Shown: piece after piece, positions 43,036 to 51,095 of the stretch
How the letters are laid out: each line of letters opens with the position of its first letter
Position numbering within the stretch: the stretch's first letter is position 1
NCBI RefSeq assembly: GCF_006175985.1
Contig: NZ_SRSH01000010.1
Location: 119,873-183,872, forward strand
DNA: 64,000 bases
Direction of reading: 5' to 3'
DNA from: Methylotetracoccus oryzae
Lineage (GTDB): Bacteria > Pseudomonadota > Gammaproteobacteria > Methylococcales > Methylococcaceae
Translations under genes and position numbers: made by a program
The notes under the pieces: model-generated
Database searches by the model: none
Told to the model about the DNA's origin: nothing
The model's input: only the letters and a program-made list of their open reading frames with translations

Positions 43036-44382
43036 ATGATCGCCAAAAAGGTCCGTATGCGGGCGCAGCGCAAAAGCAGTATGGCCGGGCTGATCGATTA
43101 CCTGACCGATGAGCAGACCGTCGGCGACCCGGAAGACCTGGTCGGCTACATGACGAACGGTCAGGGCCTTGCCGAGCGGGTCGGGGCGGTGCGCATTACG
43201 AACTGCCAGGCGGTCGATGCCACCTGGGCCGCGGCCGAGATGAAGGCGGTGCAGGCGCTGAACCAACGCGCGCGGTCGGACAAGACCTACCACATGATCA
43301 TCAGTTTCCGGGAAGGGGAGCAACCCGATTCCGCCGTACTCCAGGCGATCGAGGACCGGCTGTGTGAGGCCCTCGGCTTCGGCGAGCACCAGCGTATCAG
43401 CGTCGTGCATCACGACACCGACAACCTGCATTTGCATGTCGCGATCAACAAGATCCATCCGCGGACCCATACGCTGCACGAACCCTATTACGACCACCGG
43501 ACCCGCGCCAAGGTCTGTGCTGAGCTCGAAGTCGAGTTCGGCCTGCAGCGCGATCCGCACACGGCGCAGCAATCCACCGCCGCGGCGCACGGGAACGATC
43601 TGACCGCGCACACCGGTGTCGCCAGCCTGCTGGACTGGATCAAGACCCAGTGTCAGGCTGAACTGGAGCAAGCCCCGACCTGGACCGCGTTCCAGGAAGT
43701 GCTGCAGCAGAATGATCTCAGCTTCCGGCTGCGCGGCAATGGCGCGGTGTTCGTCGCCGGTGATGGCACCCAGTGCAAGGCCTCTTCGGTCAGCCGCACG
43801 TTGTCATTGCCGGGGCTGGAAGCGCGGCTCGGGCCGCGGCCGGAGGTAACACCAGGAACGACGGTTGTACCCACGGCTCGTTCCTATCGCCGCCGGACCC
43901 CGCCGGAGCAGACGCAACTAACCGCGCTGTATGCGGCCTTCCTGGCTGAGCGAAACGCCGCCCGACGCCGCAAGACGGAACTGCGGCGGGCGGCCAAGGT
44001 GCTCTGTGAGCGGCGTATCGCCGAGGCCCGGCGGCAGGCCAGGTTGCGCCGCGCCGCGGTGAAGCTGTTGGGGCGAGGTCTTGCAGCCACCGTGGCCTAC
44101 CAGACCATCCGCAGCCAGTTGCACCGCGAGATCCAGCAGGCGAAGACCGCCTACTCGGAAGCCCGGAAGCAGCTCCAGGCCGAGCATCCGCTGCATTCCT
44201 GGAAGCAGTGGCTGAAGCTGCAAGCGCGGCGGCGGGCTGTTGTGACTACTTCGCAGCGACCGGGTTTGGAGCGGAGTGTGGATCGGATGAGGACTCCGTC
44301 ACTGGGGGCTGCCTCAACGTCACCCGGCCACCGGGCACGGAGCCGCGACTCGGCCCGTGATGACGAGGAACGCGGCCGGTGA
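43036..44382 (+). CDS. traI: TraI relaxase (MOBP)
   Basis: TraI nicks oriT and stays covalently bound to the 5' end. With the ATG at 43036 the catalytic tyrosine falls at residue 22 (GLIDYLTDEQ), the same position as RK2 Tyr22. The metal-binding motif III is HHDTDNLHLHVAINKIHP. The protein is 448 residues, much shorter than RK2 TraI (732), and lacks most of the C-terminal region. The C-terminus is basic and ends in a low-complexity tail. Confidence 0.93.
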   Translation: MIAKKVRMRAQRKSSMAGLIDYLTDEQTVGDPEDLVGYMTNGQGLAERVGAVRITNCQAVDATWAAAEMKAVQALNQRARSDKTYHMIISFREGEQPDSAVLQAIEDRLCEALGFGEHQRISVVHHDTDNLHLHVAINKIHPRTHTLHEPYYDHRTRAKVCAELEVEFGLQRDPHTAQQSTAAAHGNDLTAHTGVASLLDWIKTQCQAELEQAPTWTAFQEVLQQNDLSFRLRGNGAVFVAGDGTQCKASSVSRTLSLPGLEARLGPRPEVTPGTTVVPTARSYRRRTPPEQTQLTALYAAFLAERNAARRRKTELRRAAKVLCERRIAEARRQARLRRAAVKLLGRGLAATVAYQTIRSQLHREIQQAKTAYSEARKQLQAEHPLHSWKQWLKLQARRRAVVTTSQRPGLERSVDRMRTPSLGAASTSPGHRARSRDSARDDEERGR

Positions 44383-46277
44383 GTCGGTCCCACAGCGCCG
44401 GTCCGCCGTCCGAAACCGGGCGGGTGGCGCGTCACGCGAAGAAGCCGGTGTTCGCTGCCCTGGGCCTACTCGGTCTCGGGCTGGCGTCCGCCACGCAGTA
44501 TTTTGCCCATGAGTACGGCGGACAGCCGGCGTTGGGTACCGCGGTCGCCGGTCTCTATCCGCCCTGGCGCATCGTAACCTGGGGCCTGCAGTGGCATACG
44601 CAGTGTGGCGAGGCTTTGCTGCGGGCCGGTTCGGTCGGGCTCAGCGTGACCGCCGCCGGGCTGCTGATGTTGCAGATCCGCCGCCGCATCGCCGAGAACA
44701 CCGCCTGGCCGGAAGTCGACCTGCACGGCTCGGCGCGCTGGGCCAACCGGGCCGACATCGAAGCCGCAGGGCTGCTGGCCAACGACGGGGTTTATGTCGG
44801 CGCCTGGATCGAACCCCGGCGCTGGTGGCGACCAGAGCGGTTCCACTACCTCCGCCACAACGGCCCGGAACACGTCCTCTGTTACGCGCCGACCCGCTCC
44901 GGGAAGGGTGTCGGGCTGGTCGTCCCGACCTTGCTCAGTTGGCCGCACTCGGCCGTCGTCACCGACATGAAGGGCGAACTGTGGGCGCTGACCGCCGGTT
45001 GGCGCCAGCGCCATGCGGCAAATCGGGTGCTGCGGTTCGAACCGGCCTCGGCCACCGACTGTGTGGCGTTCAATCCGCTCGACGAGATCCGGCTCGGGAC
45101 CGAATACGAAGTCGGCGATGTGCAAAACTTGGCGACGCTGTTGGTCGATCCCGATGGCCGGGGCCTGAACGATCACTGGCAGAAGAGCGCGCAAGCCCTG
45201 CTGGTCGGCTGCATCCTGCACGTCTTGTACAAACGTCTGAACGAGGGCACGCCCGCAACCCTCGCCGCGGTCGATGCGTTGCTCGCCAATCCCGAGCAAC
45301 CGGTGGCGGAGCTGTGGGTCGAGATGGTCGAATACCTACACGCCAACGGCCAGCGCCATCCGATCATCGGCCAGTACGGCCGCGACATGATCGATACCCC
45401 GGCGCGCGAGGCCGGCTCGAAAGTCTCCACCGCCAAGAGTTATCTGTCGCTCTACCGCGATCCGGTCATCGCCCAGAACACGTCTCGTTCGGAGTTCCGG
45501 ATCGCCGATCTGATGCACGCCGACGAGCCGGTGACCTTGTATCTGATCACCCAGCCGACCGACAAAGCCCGCCTCAGACCCTTACTTCGGGTCATGATCA
45601 ACCTGATCATCCGCAACCTCGCCGGCAAGATGGCCTTCGAGCACGGCCGGCCGAAACCCCATTACCAGCATCGGCTGCTGATGATGCTGGATGAGTTCGC
45701 CAGCCTCGGGCGGCTGGAGATCCTGCAGGAGTCCTTAGCCTTTTTGGCCGGTTACGGCATCAAGTGTTACCTGATCTGCCAGGACCTGACCCAACTCAAG
45801 GCACGGGAGACCGGCTACGGGCCGGAAGAGTCGATCACCTCCAACTGCCACATCCAGAACGCCTATCCGCCGAACCGGGTGGAGACGGCCGAGTACCTCT
45901 CCAAGATGACCGGCCAGACGACGATCGTCAAAACGGCCGTGACCATGAGCGGTCAGCGGACCGGCTGGCTCGGCCAGGCGTCGAAGTCGCTGCAGGAAGT
46001 GCAAAGGCCGCTGCTGACCGTCGACGAAGCGCTGCGGATGCCTGGGCCGCAGAAGGATGCCCAAGGGCATATCAGCACGCCGGGCGACATGGTGGTGTTC
46101 GCCGCCGGGCGCCCCGCAATCTATGGCCGTCAACCGCTGTACTTCCAGGATCCGGTGTTTCAGGCCAGAGCGGAGATTCCGCCGCCGGGGGTGACCGATG
46201 CGTTCGTCGATGACTCAAGGCGCGACGACGGGTTGGGTGCTGCCCATGTCTCGGTGGCCGGTTTAGAACAGCGATGA
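44379..46277 (+). CDS. traG: TraG/VirD4 type IV coupling protein
   Basis: TraG links the relaxosome to the channel. The 632-residue protein has two N-terminal transmembrane helices and an ATPase with Walker A APTRSGKGVGLVVPTLLSW (about residue 170) and Walker B RLLMMLDEFASLGRLE. It overlaps traI and traF by 4 bp each. Confidence 0.94.
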   Translation: MSRSHSAGPPSETGRVARHAKKPVFAALGLLGLGLASATQYFAHEYGGQPALGTAVAGLYPPWRIVTWGLQWHTQCGEALLRAGSVGLSVTAAGLLMLQIRRRIAENTAWPEVDLHGSARWANRADIEAAGLLANDGVYVGAWIEPRRWWRPERFHYLRHNGPEHVLCYAPTRSGKGVGLVVPTLLSWPHSAVVTDMKGELWALTAGWRQRHAANRVLRFEPASATDCVAFNPLDEIRLGTEYEVGDVQNLATLLVDPDGRGLNDHWQKSAQALLVGCILHVLYKRLNEGTPATLAAVDALLANPEQPVAELWVEMVEYLHANGQRHPIIGQYGRDMIDTPAREAGSKVSTAKSYLSLYRDPVIAQNTSRSEFRIADLMHADEPVTLYLITQPTDKARLRPLLRVMINLIIRNLAGKMAFEHGRPKPHYQHRLLMMLDEFASLGRLEILQESLAFLAGYGIKCYLICQDLTQLKARETGYGPEESITSNCHIQNAYPPNRVETAEYLSKMTGQTTIVKTAVTMSGQRTGWLGQASKSLQEVQRPLLTVDEALRMPGPQKDAQGHISTPGDMVVFAAGRPAIYGRQPLYFQDPVFQARAEIPPPGVTDAFVDDSRRDDGLGAAHVSVAGLEQR

Positions 46278-46801
46278 GGCGGGTGGTAGTGAGCCTGATG
46301 AGTGGCTTCGCGCTGTTCGGCCTGTTAGGCCTCGCCGGCGCGCGGGTCAACACGACCGCCTCATTCCCGGTCGGGCTCTATTGGCAACTCCATCGTTCGG
46401 CCGGGAAGGGCGACCTCGTGCTGTTCTGCCCGCCGCGCGAGCGGGTGTTCACTACCGCCCTGGCACGCGGTTACCTGAGTCTAGGGTTCTGCCCGGTTGG
46501 CACCAGCGCGCTGATCAAGCGCGTGGTCGCCGTCGATGACGATCACGTCGTCATCGCGCAGAGAGGGACGACGGTCAACGGCGTGGCGGTCCCGCACAGC
46601 CGTCAGCGTGCGGTGGATTCGGCCGGTCGGCCGCTGCCCCTCCTGCGCCTCGACACCATCCTGTCCCAAGGTCAGGTACTCCTGCTGTCGGATCAGCACG
46701 CCGCCTCGTTCGACGGCCGCTACTTCGGCCTGGTCGCTGCGACGCATCTCCGCGGTGTTGTCGTGCCGGTCTGGGTCTTCGGCCGCGAGGCCGCCCGTTG
46801 A
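46274..46801 (+). CDS. traF: TraF pilin-processing signal peptidase
   Basis: The 175-residue protein is an S26-type peptidase like RK2 TraF, which matures and cyclises the TrbC pilin. It has an N-terminal membrane helix, the catalytic Ser in TTASFPVGLYW and the Lys in SALIKRVVAV. Start overlaps traG. Confidence 0.92.
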   Translation: MRRVVVSLMSGFALFGLLGLAGARVNTTASFPVGLYWQLHRSAGKGDLVLFCPPRERVFTTALARGYLSLGFCPVGTSALIKRVVAVDDDHVVIAQRGTTVNGVAVPHSRQRAVDSAGRPLPLLRLDTILSQGQVLLLSDQHAASFDGRYFGLVAATHLRGVVVPVWVFGREAAR

Positions 46802-46807
46802 GCACCG

Positions 46808-46885
46808 TGGTGCGAATAAGGTCGGGTGAAGTGTGGGGGCCCGGCCTCCGGGTAGCCAACTTCACATGTCCTGCCCGTTTTTTTG
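46808..46885 (+). other. oriT: origin of transfer oriT, RK2-like
   Basis: The sequence GTGCGAATAAGG, then inverted arms GTGAAGT (46826-46832) and ACTTCAC (46859-46865), then ATGTCCTGCCCG (46866-46877), follows the RK2 oriT order of GAATAAGG, the TraJ inverted repeat and the nick region TATCCTG|C. The expected nick is between 46873 and 46874. traK starts 180 bp to the right. The assignment rests on alignment with the known RK2 oriT from memory. Confidence 0.85.
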
Positions 46886-47056
46886 GAACGATCAGGGACG
46901 ATCGGCTGTGGATTCCGGGCGTTCTTCAGCGACAGCGGGCGATTCGGGGCGATTCGCGGCCGAGTCGTCTTGCGGTCGTCATGAATCGTCTTCAGTCCGG
47001 AAAGTCGCCGTCGCGTAACGGTTAAATCGTCCAGAGCCGCCCAAGTATCCAGCACC

Positions 47057-47413
47057 ATGGGGAAGACCCTCGATCAACGCATTGCCGACCGGATTCGGCG
47101 CAGCGACTCCGTGAAGCGGGGCGTTCAGCGCGCCGCGTTTCTGGCCCAGAAGGAGGAGATCGCGCAGGCCTTGGCCGCCGGCTGGTCGGTCAAGGACATC
47201 TGGCGCACCTTGTCCGAGGAAGGCCGCATCCGTGTCGGCTATCAGGCCTTCTGCGAGTACGTCAATCGCTGGATCCGGGAGCCCGTCGTGCCTCCCGCTC
47301 CATCACTGGCCCCGAACACGGGTGCCGTCTCGCGGCCGGACGGTCATCCCCGTCCGAAGCCCACGACCGGCTTCACCCTAAACCCCCAACCCAAGAAAGA
47401 GGACCTGGTCTGA
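47057..47413 (+). CDS. traK: TraK oriT-binding protein
   Basis: The 118-residue protein has a basic N-terminus and ends TTGFTLNPQPKKEDLV, very close to the C-terminus of RK2 TraK. TraK wraps oriT DNA beside the nick site. Here oriT is directly upstream, as in RK2. It overlaps traL by one base. Confidence 0.9.
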   Translation: MGKTLDQRIADRIRRSDSVKRGVQRAAFLAQKEEIAQALAAGWSVKDIWRTLSEEGRIRVGYQAFCEYVNRWIREPVVPPAPSLAPNTGAVSRPDGHPRPKPTTGFTLNPQPKKEDLV

Positions 47414-48138
47414 TGGCAAAGATCCATCTGGTGCTGCAAGCCAAAGGCGGCGTCGGCAAGAGCTTCATCAGCGCGATGCTGGCGCAGTACCACCAAGCCC
47501 AAGGAAAAACACCGTTGTGCATCGACACCGATCCGATGAACGCGACGTTCACCGGCTATGCCGCGTTGAACGTCCGGAAGCTGAGTCTGCTCAACGGCGA
47601 CGAGATCGACGTCCGGAACTTCGATACCTTGCTGGACTGGCTGGCCAGCTCCGAGGTCGATGCCATCGTCGACAACGGTGCCGCGACGTTCGTGCCGTTG
47701 GTGAACTACCTGATGATCACCCAAACCCCGGCCCTGCTCGCCGAGCAGGGCCACGAACTGGTCATCCATACCGTCGTGACCGGCGGTCAGGCGCTGGTCG
47801 ACACGGTCAGCGGGTGCTCGCACCTGATCAGCCAGTTTCCGGATCCGGCCACGTTCGTGGTCTGGCTCAATCCCTACTGGGGCCCGATCGAGAGTGACGG
47901 CAAGCCATTCTGGCAGTTCAAGGGTTATCTGGAGCATCGCGCCCGCATCGCCGCAGTGATCACCATCCCGGCGATGCAAGCGGCGACGTTCGGGCGCGAT
48001 GTCGAAGACTTGTTGAAAGCCCGGTTGACGTTCGACGAAGCACTGGCCTCCCCGGACCGCTCCCTGGCAGTCCGCCAGCGCCTGAAGCTTTACCGTCAGG
48101 CGCTGTTCGAGGAGATCAGCGCATCGGGCGTCCTGTGA
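47413..48138 (+). CDS. traL: TraL, ParA-like ATPase
   Basis: The 241-residue protein has a deviant Walker A VLQAKGGVGKSFISAM and CIDTDPMNATFTGY, matching RK2 TraL closely. TraL is not essential in RK2; a role in partition-like positioning or leading-region function is possible. Overlaps traK and traM. Confidence 0.9.
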   Translation: MAKIHLVLQAKGGVGKSFISAMLAQYHQAQGKTPLCIDTDPMNATFTGYAALNVRKLSLLNGDEIDVRNFDTLLDWLASSEVDAIVDNGAATFVPLVNYLMITQTPALLAEQGHELVIHTVVTGGQALVDTVSGCSHLISQFPDPATFVVWLNPYWGPIESDGKPFWQFKGYLEHRARIAAVITIPAMQAATFGRDVEDLLKARLTFDEALASPDRSLAVRQRLKLYRQALFEEISASGVL

Positions 48139-48566
48139 TGGATCTGGAGGCGCTGATCGGCGAGATCGCCACGCGGCATGGCGTTGCCGTCAGCCGCGAT
48201 GATCCAGTGATGATCCTGGCGACGCTGAACGAGCGGTTGATCGAGGAGAGTCGGGAAGCGCAACGCCAGTTGCTGGAAGAGTTCCGAATTGAAATGGCCG
48301 GCGCCTCCCAGCGCTGGAGCCAGGAGAGCCAGCAACGCGCCCAAAGTCTGCTGCAGCAAGCGGGCGAGTTGAATCGCGCTGCAGCGGCGGCGAGTGTCCA
48401 GCAGCATCGCACCGCGGTGACCGCTGCGGTGCGCAAGGAATTGGGCGCCGTGCAAACCGCCGTGCGCCAGCTGCGCGGACTGTTACTCCTGCAACTGGGC
48501 GTCAGTCTGCTGACACTGTTTATGCTTGTGGGTTTCGCATTTTGGCTGTTCCCTCACGGCGGGTGA
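48138..48566 (+). CDS. traM: TraM conjugation accessory protein
   Basis: The 142-residue product is mostly alpha-helical (Gln/Glu/Ala-rich coiled coil) with one C-terminal transmembrane helix (LLLLQLGVSLLTLFMLVGFA). Position and form agree with RK2 TraM. The ATG shares its A with the traL stop. Confidence 0.8.
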   Translation: MDLEALIGEIATRHGVAVSRDDPVMILATLNERLIEESREAQRQLLEEFRIEMAGASQRWSQESQQRAQSLLQQAGELNRAAAAASVQQHRTAVTAAVRKELGAVQTAVRQLRGLLLLQLGVSLLTLFMLVGFAFWLFPHGG

Positions 48567-48704
48567 CGCCGTGAGGTGAGGCGCGCGGGTTTCGGCGAGA
48601 AGCGGAATCCCGCGCGCCAGGCTCAATATAGGCGCGATGGCGCTGAGCGGGCGCGATCGCTCATCTCAAAAGCGGCCGCGTTCCGGGAACGGCAACGCGG
48701 CCGC
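48552..48704. terminator. three successive perfect inverted repeats after traM
   Basis: CCTCACGGCG/CGCCGTGAGG (48552-48576) overlaps the traM stop. GGCGCGCGGG/CCCGCGCGCC (48580-48618) has a 19-base spacer. GCGGCCGCGTT/AACGCGGCCGC (48672-48704) has an 11-base loop. They lie between convergent traM and ardC and may act as bidirectional terminators, though no T-run follows. Confidence 0.5.
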
Positions 48705-48756
48705 GCCGGCGGAGCGCTGGGCGGGGAAGGGACCCGCCCGGTGTCCTGACGTCTGG

Positions 48757-49701
48757 TCAGGCCGCCACGTCGACGGGTGCGGTGGCCTCGGTGTCGGGTT
48801 CTTCGTTCGTCTGTGTTGCCAGTAGGAAGTCGACCGCGCGCTGCGCATGCGCAGCGGCGGTGAATATGCAGCGCTTGTCATTCTGCAGGGCCTGCAACCA
48901 ACTGTGAATGTAGGCCGCGTGATCTTCCCGCACCTCCGGCGTGATGCCGAGATCCGCGCACAGGAAGGCGGCGCCCAGCTCGGCGACCAGTTCTTCCAGG
49001 GCGTAGCCTTCATCGCCCCAGCGCTTCCGGCCGAAATCACGGTCCAGACGTGAGCCCGCTCCGCTCCAGTGGGTCATCTCATGCGCCAGGGTCGAGTAAT
49101 ACGCTTCCCCATCCTGAAAGGCCGCAAAAGGCGGCATCTGTACGTGATCAGTGACCGGGGTGTAATAGGCCCGGTTCCCGCCATGGCGAATCACGGCACC
49201 CGTACCCTTGAAGAACGCCTCCAAACGCGCATCGCGCCCCGCTTCGGGTTCGATGGATTGTTCTCCGGTTGCATAGTATGCCGGCGGCAAGCCTTCGATC
49301 TGCTCGACGTTGAACACGGTGTAGGACTTCAGGAACGGAACCTCCTTCTCGGTCTCCTCGCCGGTGGCCTCATTCGTCTCGGTCTTGCGAAAGGTGTCCG
49401 CGTAGACGACCAGCGAGCCCTTCTCGCCCTTCCGGACATGGGCGCTCAATGCGTCGGCCTGTTTGAAGGTCAACCACGTCGGGTTGCGGTAGCCATTCTC
49501 CAGGGTGGCGCCCCACAACAACAGCACATTGATGCCGCGGTACGGGGAGCCATTGGCCCGTAAGGGCCGGGAGATCCGCCCGACGGTGTTCTCGGCATTC
49601 CAGGGTTTAAGCCAGGGGCGAACGCCCTGGGCCAAGTCGGCCAGGATCTTGTCGGTGACGCGGGTGTAAAGGTCCAGCTTCGGGGAAGTCGTCTTGCGCA
49701 T
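48757..49701 (-). CDS. ardC: ArdC-type antirestriction protein
   Basis: The 314-residue protein has the N-terminal ssDNA-binding domain of ArdC (starting around YTRVTDKILADLAQGVRPWLKPW) and a C-terminal zinc metallopeptidase domain with HEMTH. ArdC on R388 and related plasmids protects incoming ssDNA from host restriction. AAGGAG precedes the ATG. The gene reads on the minus strand, so the transferred plus strand is its template. A long hairpin lies 78-138 bp upstream. Confidence 0.9.
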   Translation of the reverse strand: MRKTTSPKLDLYTRVTDKILADLAQGVRPWLKPWNAENTVGRISRPLRANGSPYRGINVLLLWGATLENGYRNPTWLTFKQADALSAHVRKGEKGSLVVYADTFRKTETNEATGEETEKEVPFLKSYTVFNVEQIEGLPPAYYATGEQSIEPEAGRDARLEAFFKGTGAVIRHGGNRAYYTPVTDHVQMPPFAAFQDGEAYYSTLAHEMTHWSGAGSRLDRDFGRKRWGDEGYALEELVAELGAAFLCADLGITPEVREDHAAYIHSWLQALQNDKRCIFTAAAHAQRAVDFLLATQTNEEPDTEATAPVDVAA

Positions 49702-49778
49702 GGTCTTGCTCCTTTGTCGGGTGTGGTCTGCAGCAGCGGCTGCGGGCCTGCCCGTCGGCGAGACCGGGGGGTAGCAAG

Positions 49779-49839
49779 GGCCAGAACAATCACGGAAGGT
49801 TTGCGGCGTTCAGCCGGGAAAGCCGTTATTGTTCTGGCC
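49779..49839 (-). promoter_or_regulatory. long hairpin upstream of ardC, candidate ssDNA promoter or operator
   Basis: GGCCAGAACAAT (49779-49790) and ATTGTTCTGGCC (49828-49839) are perfect 12-bp arms. After one mismatch, four more pairs form (ACGG/CCGT). The loop contains a CGGC/GCCG mini-hairpin. On the transferred single strand this would fold next to ardC, as Frpo-type promoters do. Confidence 0.55.
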
Positions 49840-50128
49840 GGCGCGAGGGGGCTGGGTCCCCTTAGTTGAGAAATCTCCGAAGAAGCCGGTTCATGCCCGA
49901 CAGGTACCGAGGGGCGTGATCCGGCAAGAGGTCGCGGCGGTCGCGGCAGCGTCCGCCGCTCCATTTTCAGGAAGTACCGCTCCACGATCGGTGTGCTCAG
50001 TCAGGTCACGCACTCCGGGACCGCGAGTGAGGCCTTCGCGCCAATGGTAGTCGAGCCGCCGAACACCGAGGCGGCTGCGGCGCGGGTTCGCGATCCTGTC
50101 TGACGCGAGCGGGCAGGTCCAATCTAGC
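49840..50128. other. intergenic, no gene recognised
   Basis: High-GC sequence without a supported coding frame or recognisable regulatory repeat beyond the hairpin on its left. Confidence 0.4.
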
Positions 50129-50323
50129 TTGTGCCTGCCAGTGCTCACAGCGACCCGGATCATCGACACAAGGGCGGTCCTGGAATACCGGAGCGGAAGC
50201 ATAGCGCGGCTCGGGCTCGTTCGTTCCACCACAGTCCAGGCCTCGTTACCGGAGGCGTGGCAAGCGTTGGGGATCGAACCCTATTGGGAATCTTTACCAT
50301 CGCTTACGCGCGTGGCTCCTTGA
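50129..50323 (+). pseudogene. phage tail-like gene fragment
   Basis: The frame ends with IIDTRAVLEYRSGSIARLGLVRSTTV and QASLPEAWQALGIEPYWE. This resembles the C-terminal part of a small conserved phage protein that sits upstream of the holin in phage modules. It has no good start. A piece of the N-terminal half of a related gene appears at 53885-54010. Confidence 0.35.
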
Positions 50324-50504
50324 GTCGCCATTGCAGGAGGGGACCGTCGTCGCGGTGGAAGCGGCAACGGTCACAGTCGCTTTGCCCGGCGGTGGTCAGA
50401 TCAAGGTTTGCGGCAGTGTCGAAGTCGGCCAGACCGTGTTCGTACGCGATGGCGTCGTCGAGTCCGTGGCGCCGAGTCTGCCGGTGGTGCTGATCGAGAT
50501 CTGA
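50283..50504 (+). pseudogene. phage-like small protein, start not found
   Basis: The open frame reads LLESPLQEGTVVAVEAATV and then VALPGGGQIKVCGSVEVG, ending PSLPVVLIEI. The EGTV...VTVALPGGG...VGQTVFVRDG pattern looks like a small beta-rich phage protein. No ATG/GTG/TTG start with a ribosome site is in frame upstream. It precedes the holin gene by 66 bp. Confidence 0.4.
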
Positions 50505-50570
50505 TGTCCCGCAAAGTCCTTCATCCCCGAACCCGACGCGAGCGGGTCTTTCTTTATCTGGAGCACCGCC

Positions 50571-50894
50571 ATGCACGATCCCGTCACCACGCCGCAAGGC
50601 TCGGTCGACTATTTCTCGCTGATCCTCGCCCTGCTGTTCGGTCTGTGGGACGGCGTCGCGCGCTAACTCAACGAGGTGCTACAGGAGAAGCGGCAGTTCC
50701 ATTTCTTCGAGCTGTGGGTCTCGGCCATGATCTCGGGATTCTGCGGCGTGCTGATCGGACTCCTGGCGCTGCACTTTGCGATGGAAGCGTACCTGGTGAT
50801 GTTCGGCGCCGGCATGGCCGGCGGGATCGGGTGGCAGACGGTCGGCTGGCTGTTCTCGTTGGCCAAGCGGCGGGCGGCAAGGTTGGCTGGGTAG
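50571..50894 (+). pseudogene. LydA-like phage holin (holin superfamily III), interrupted by TAA
   Basis: The frame starts MHDPVTTPQGSVDYFSLI and runs 107 codons with two hydrophobic helix regions (SAMISGFCGVLIGLLAL and FGAGMAGGIGWQTVGWLF) and a basic C-terminus, the layout of holin superfamily III. A TAA at 50664-50666 follows GVAR; the expected residue there is aromatic (Tyr), so one base change is enough. A GGAG site precedes the ATG. Confidence 0.75.
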
Positions 50895-51095
50895 GAAAGC
50901 TGATCAATCCGTCAGCGCGCCTCGCTGGCGATGTCGCGGTGGGTGCCGCCGTGCCGGCGCAATCGCGTGGTCGCAACCGCTCGTTGAATTCATTCCGGAG
51001 CAAGGACGGCTTTGGGGCGATGGCAAGTCTTCTACCCTCAGCGCTAACTAAACTTCAACGGAGAAGCCTGAAGCAAAAGATACGCACACCGTTCC
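50895..51095. other. intergenic
   Basis: No feature recognised in about 200 bp between the holin remnant and the dual-OB gene. Confidence 0.4.
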
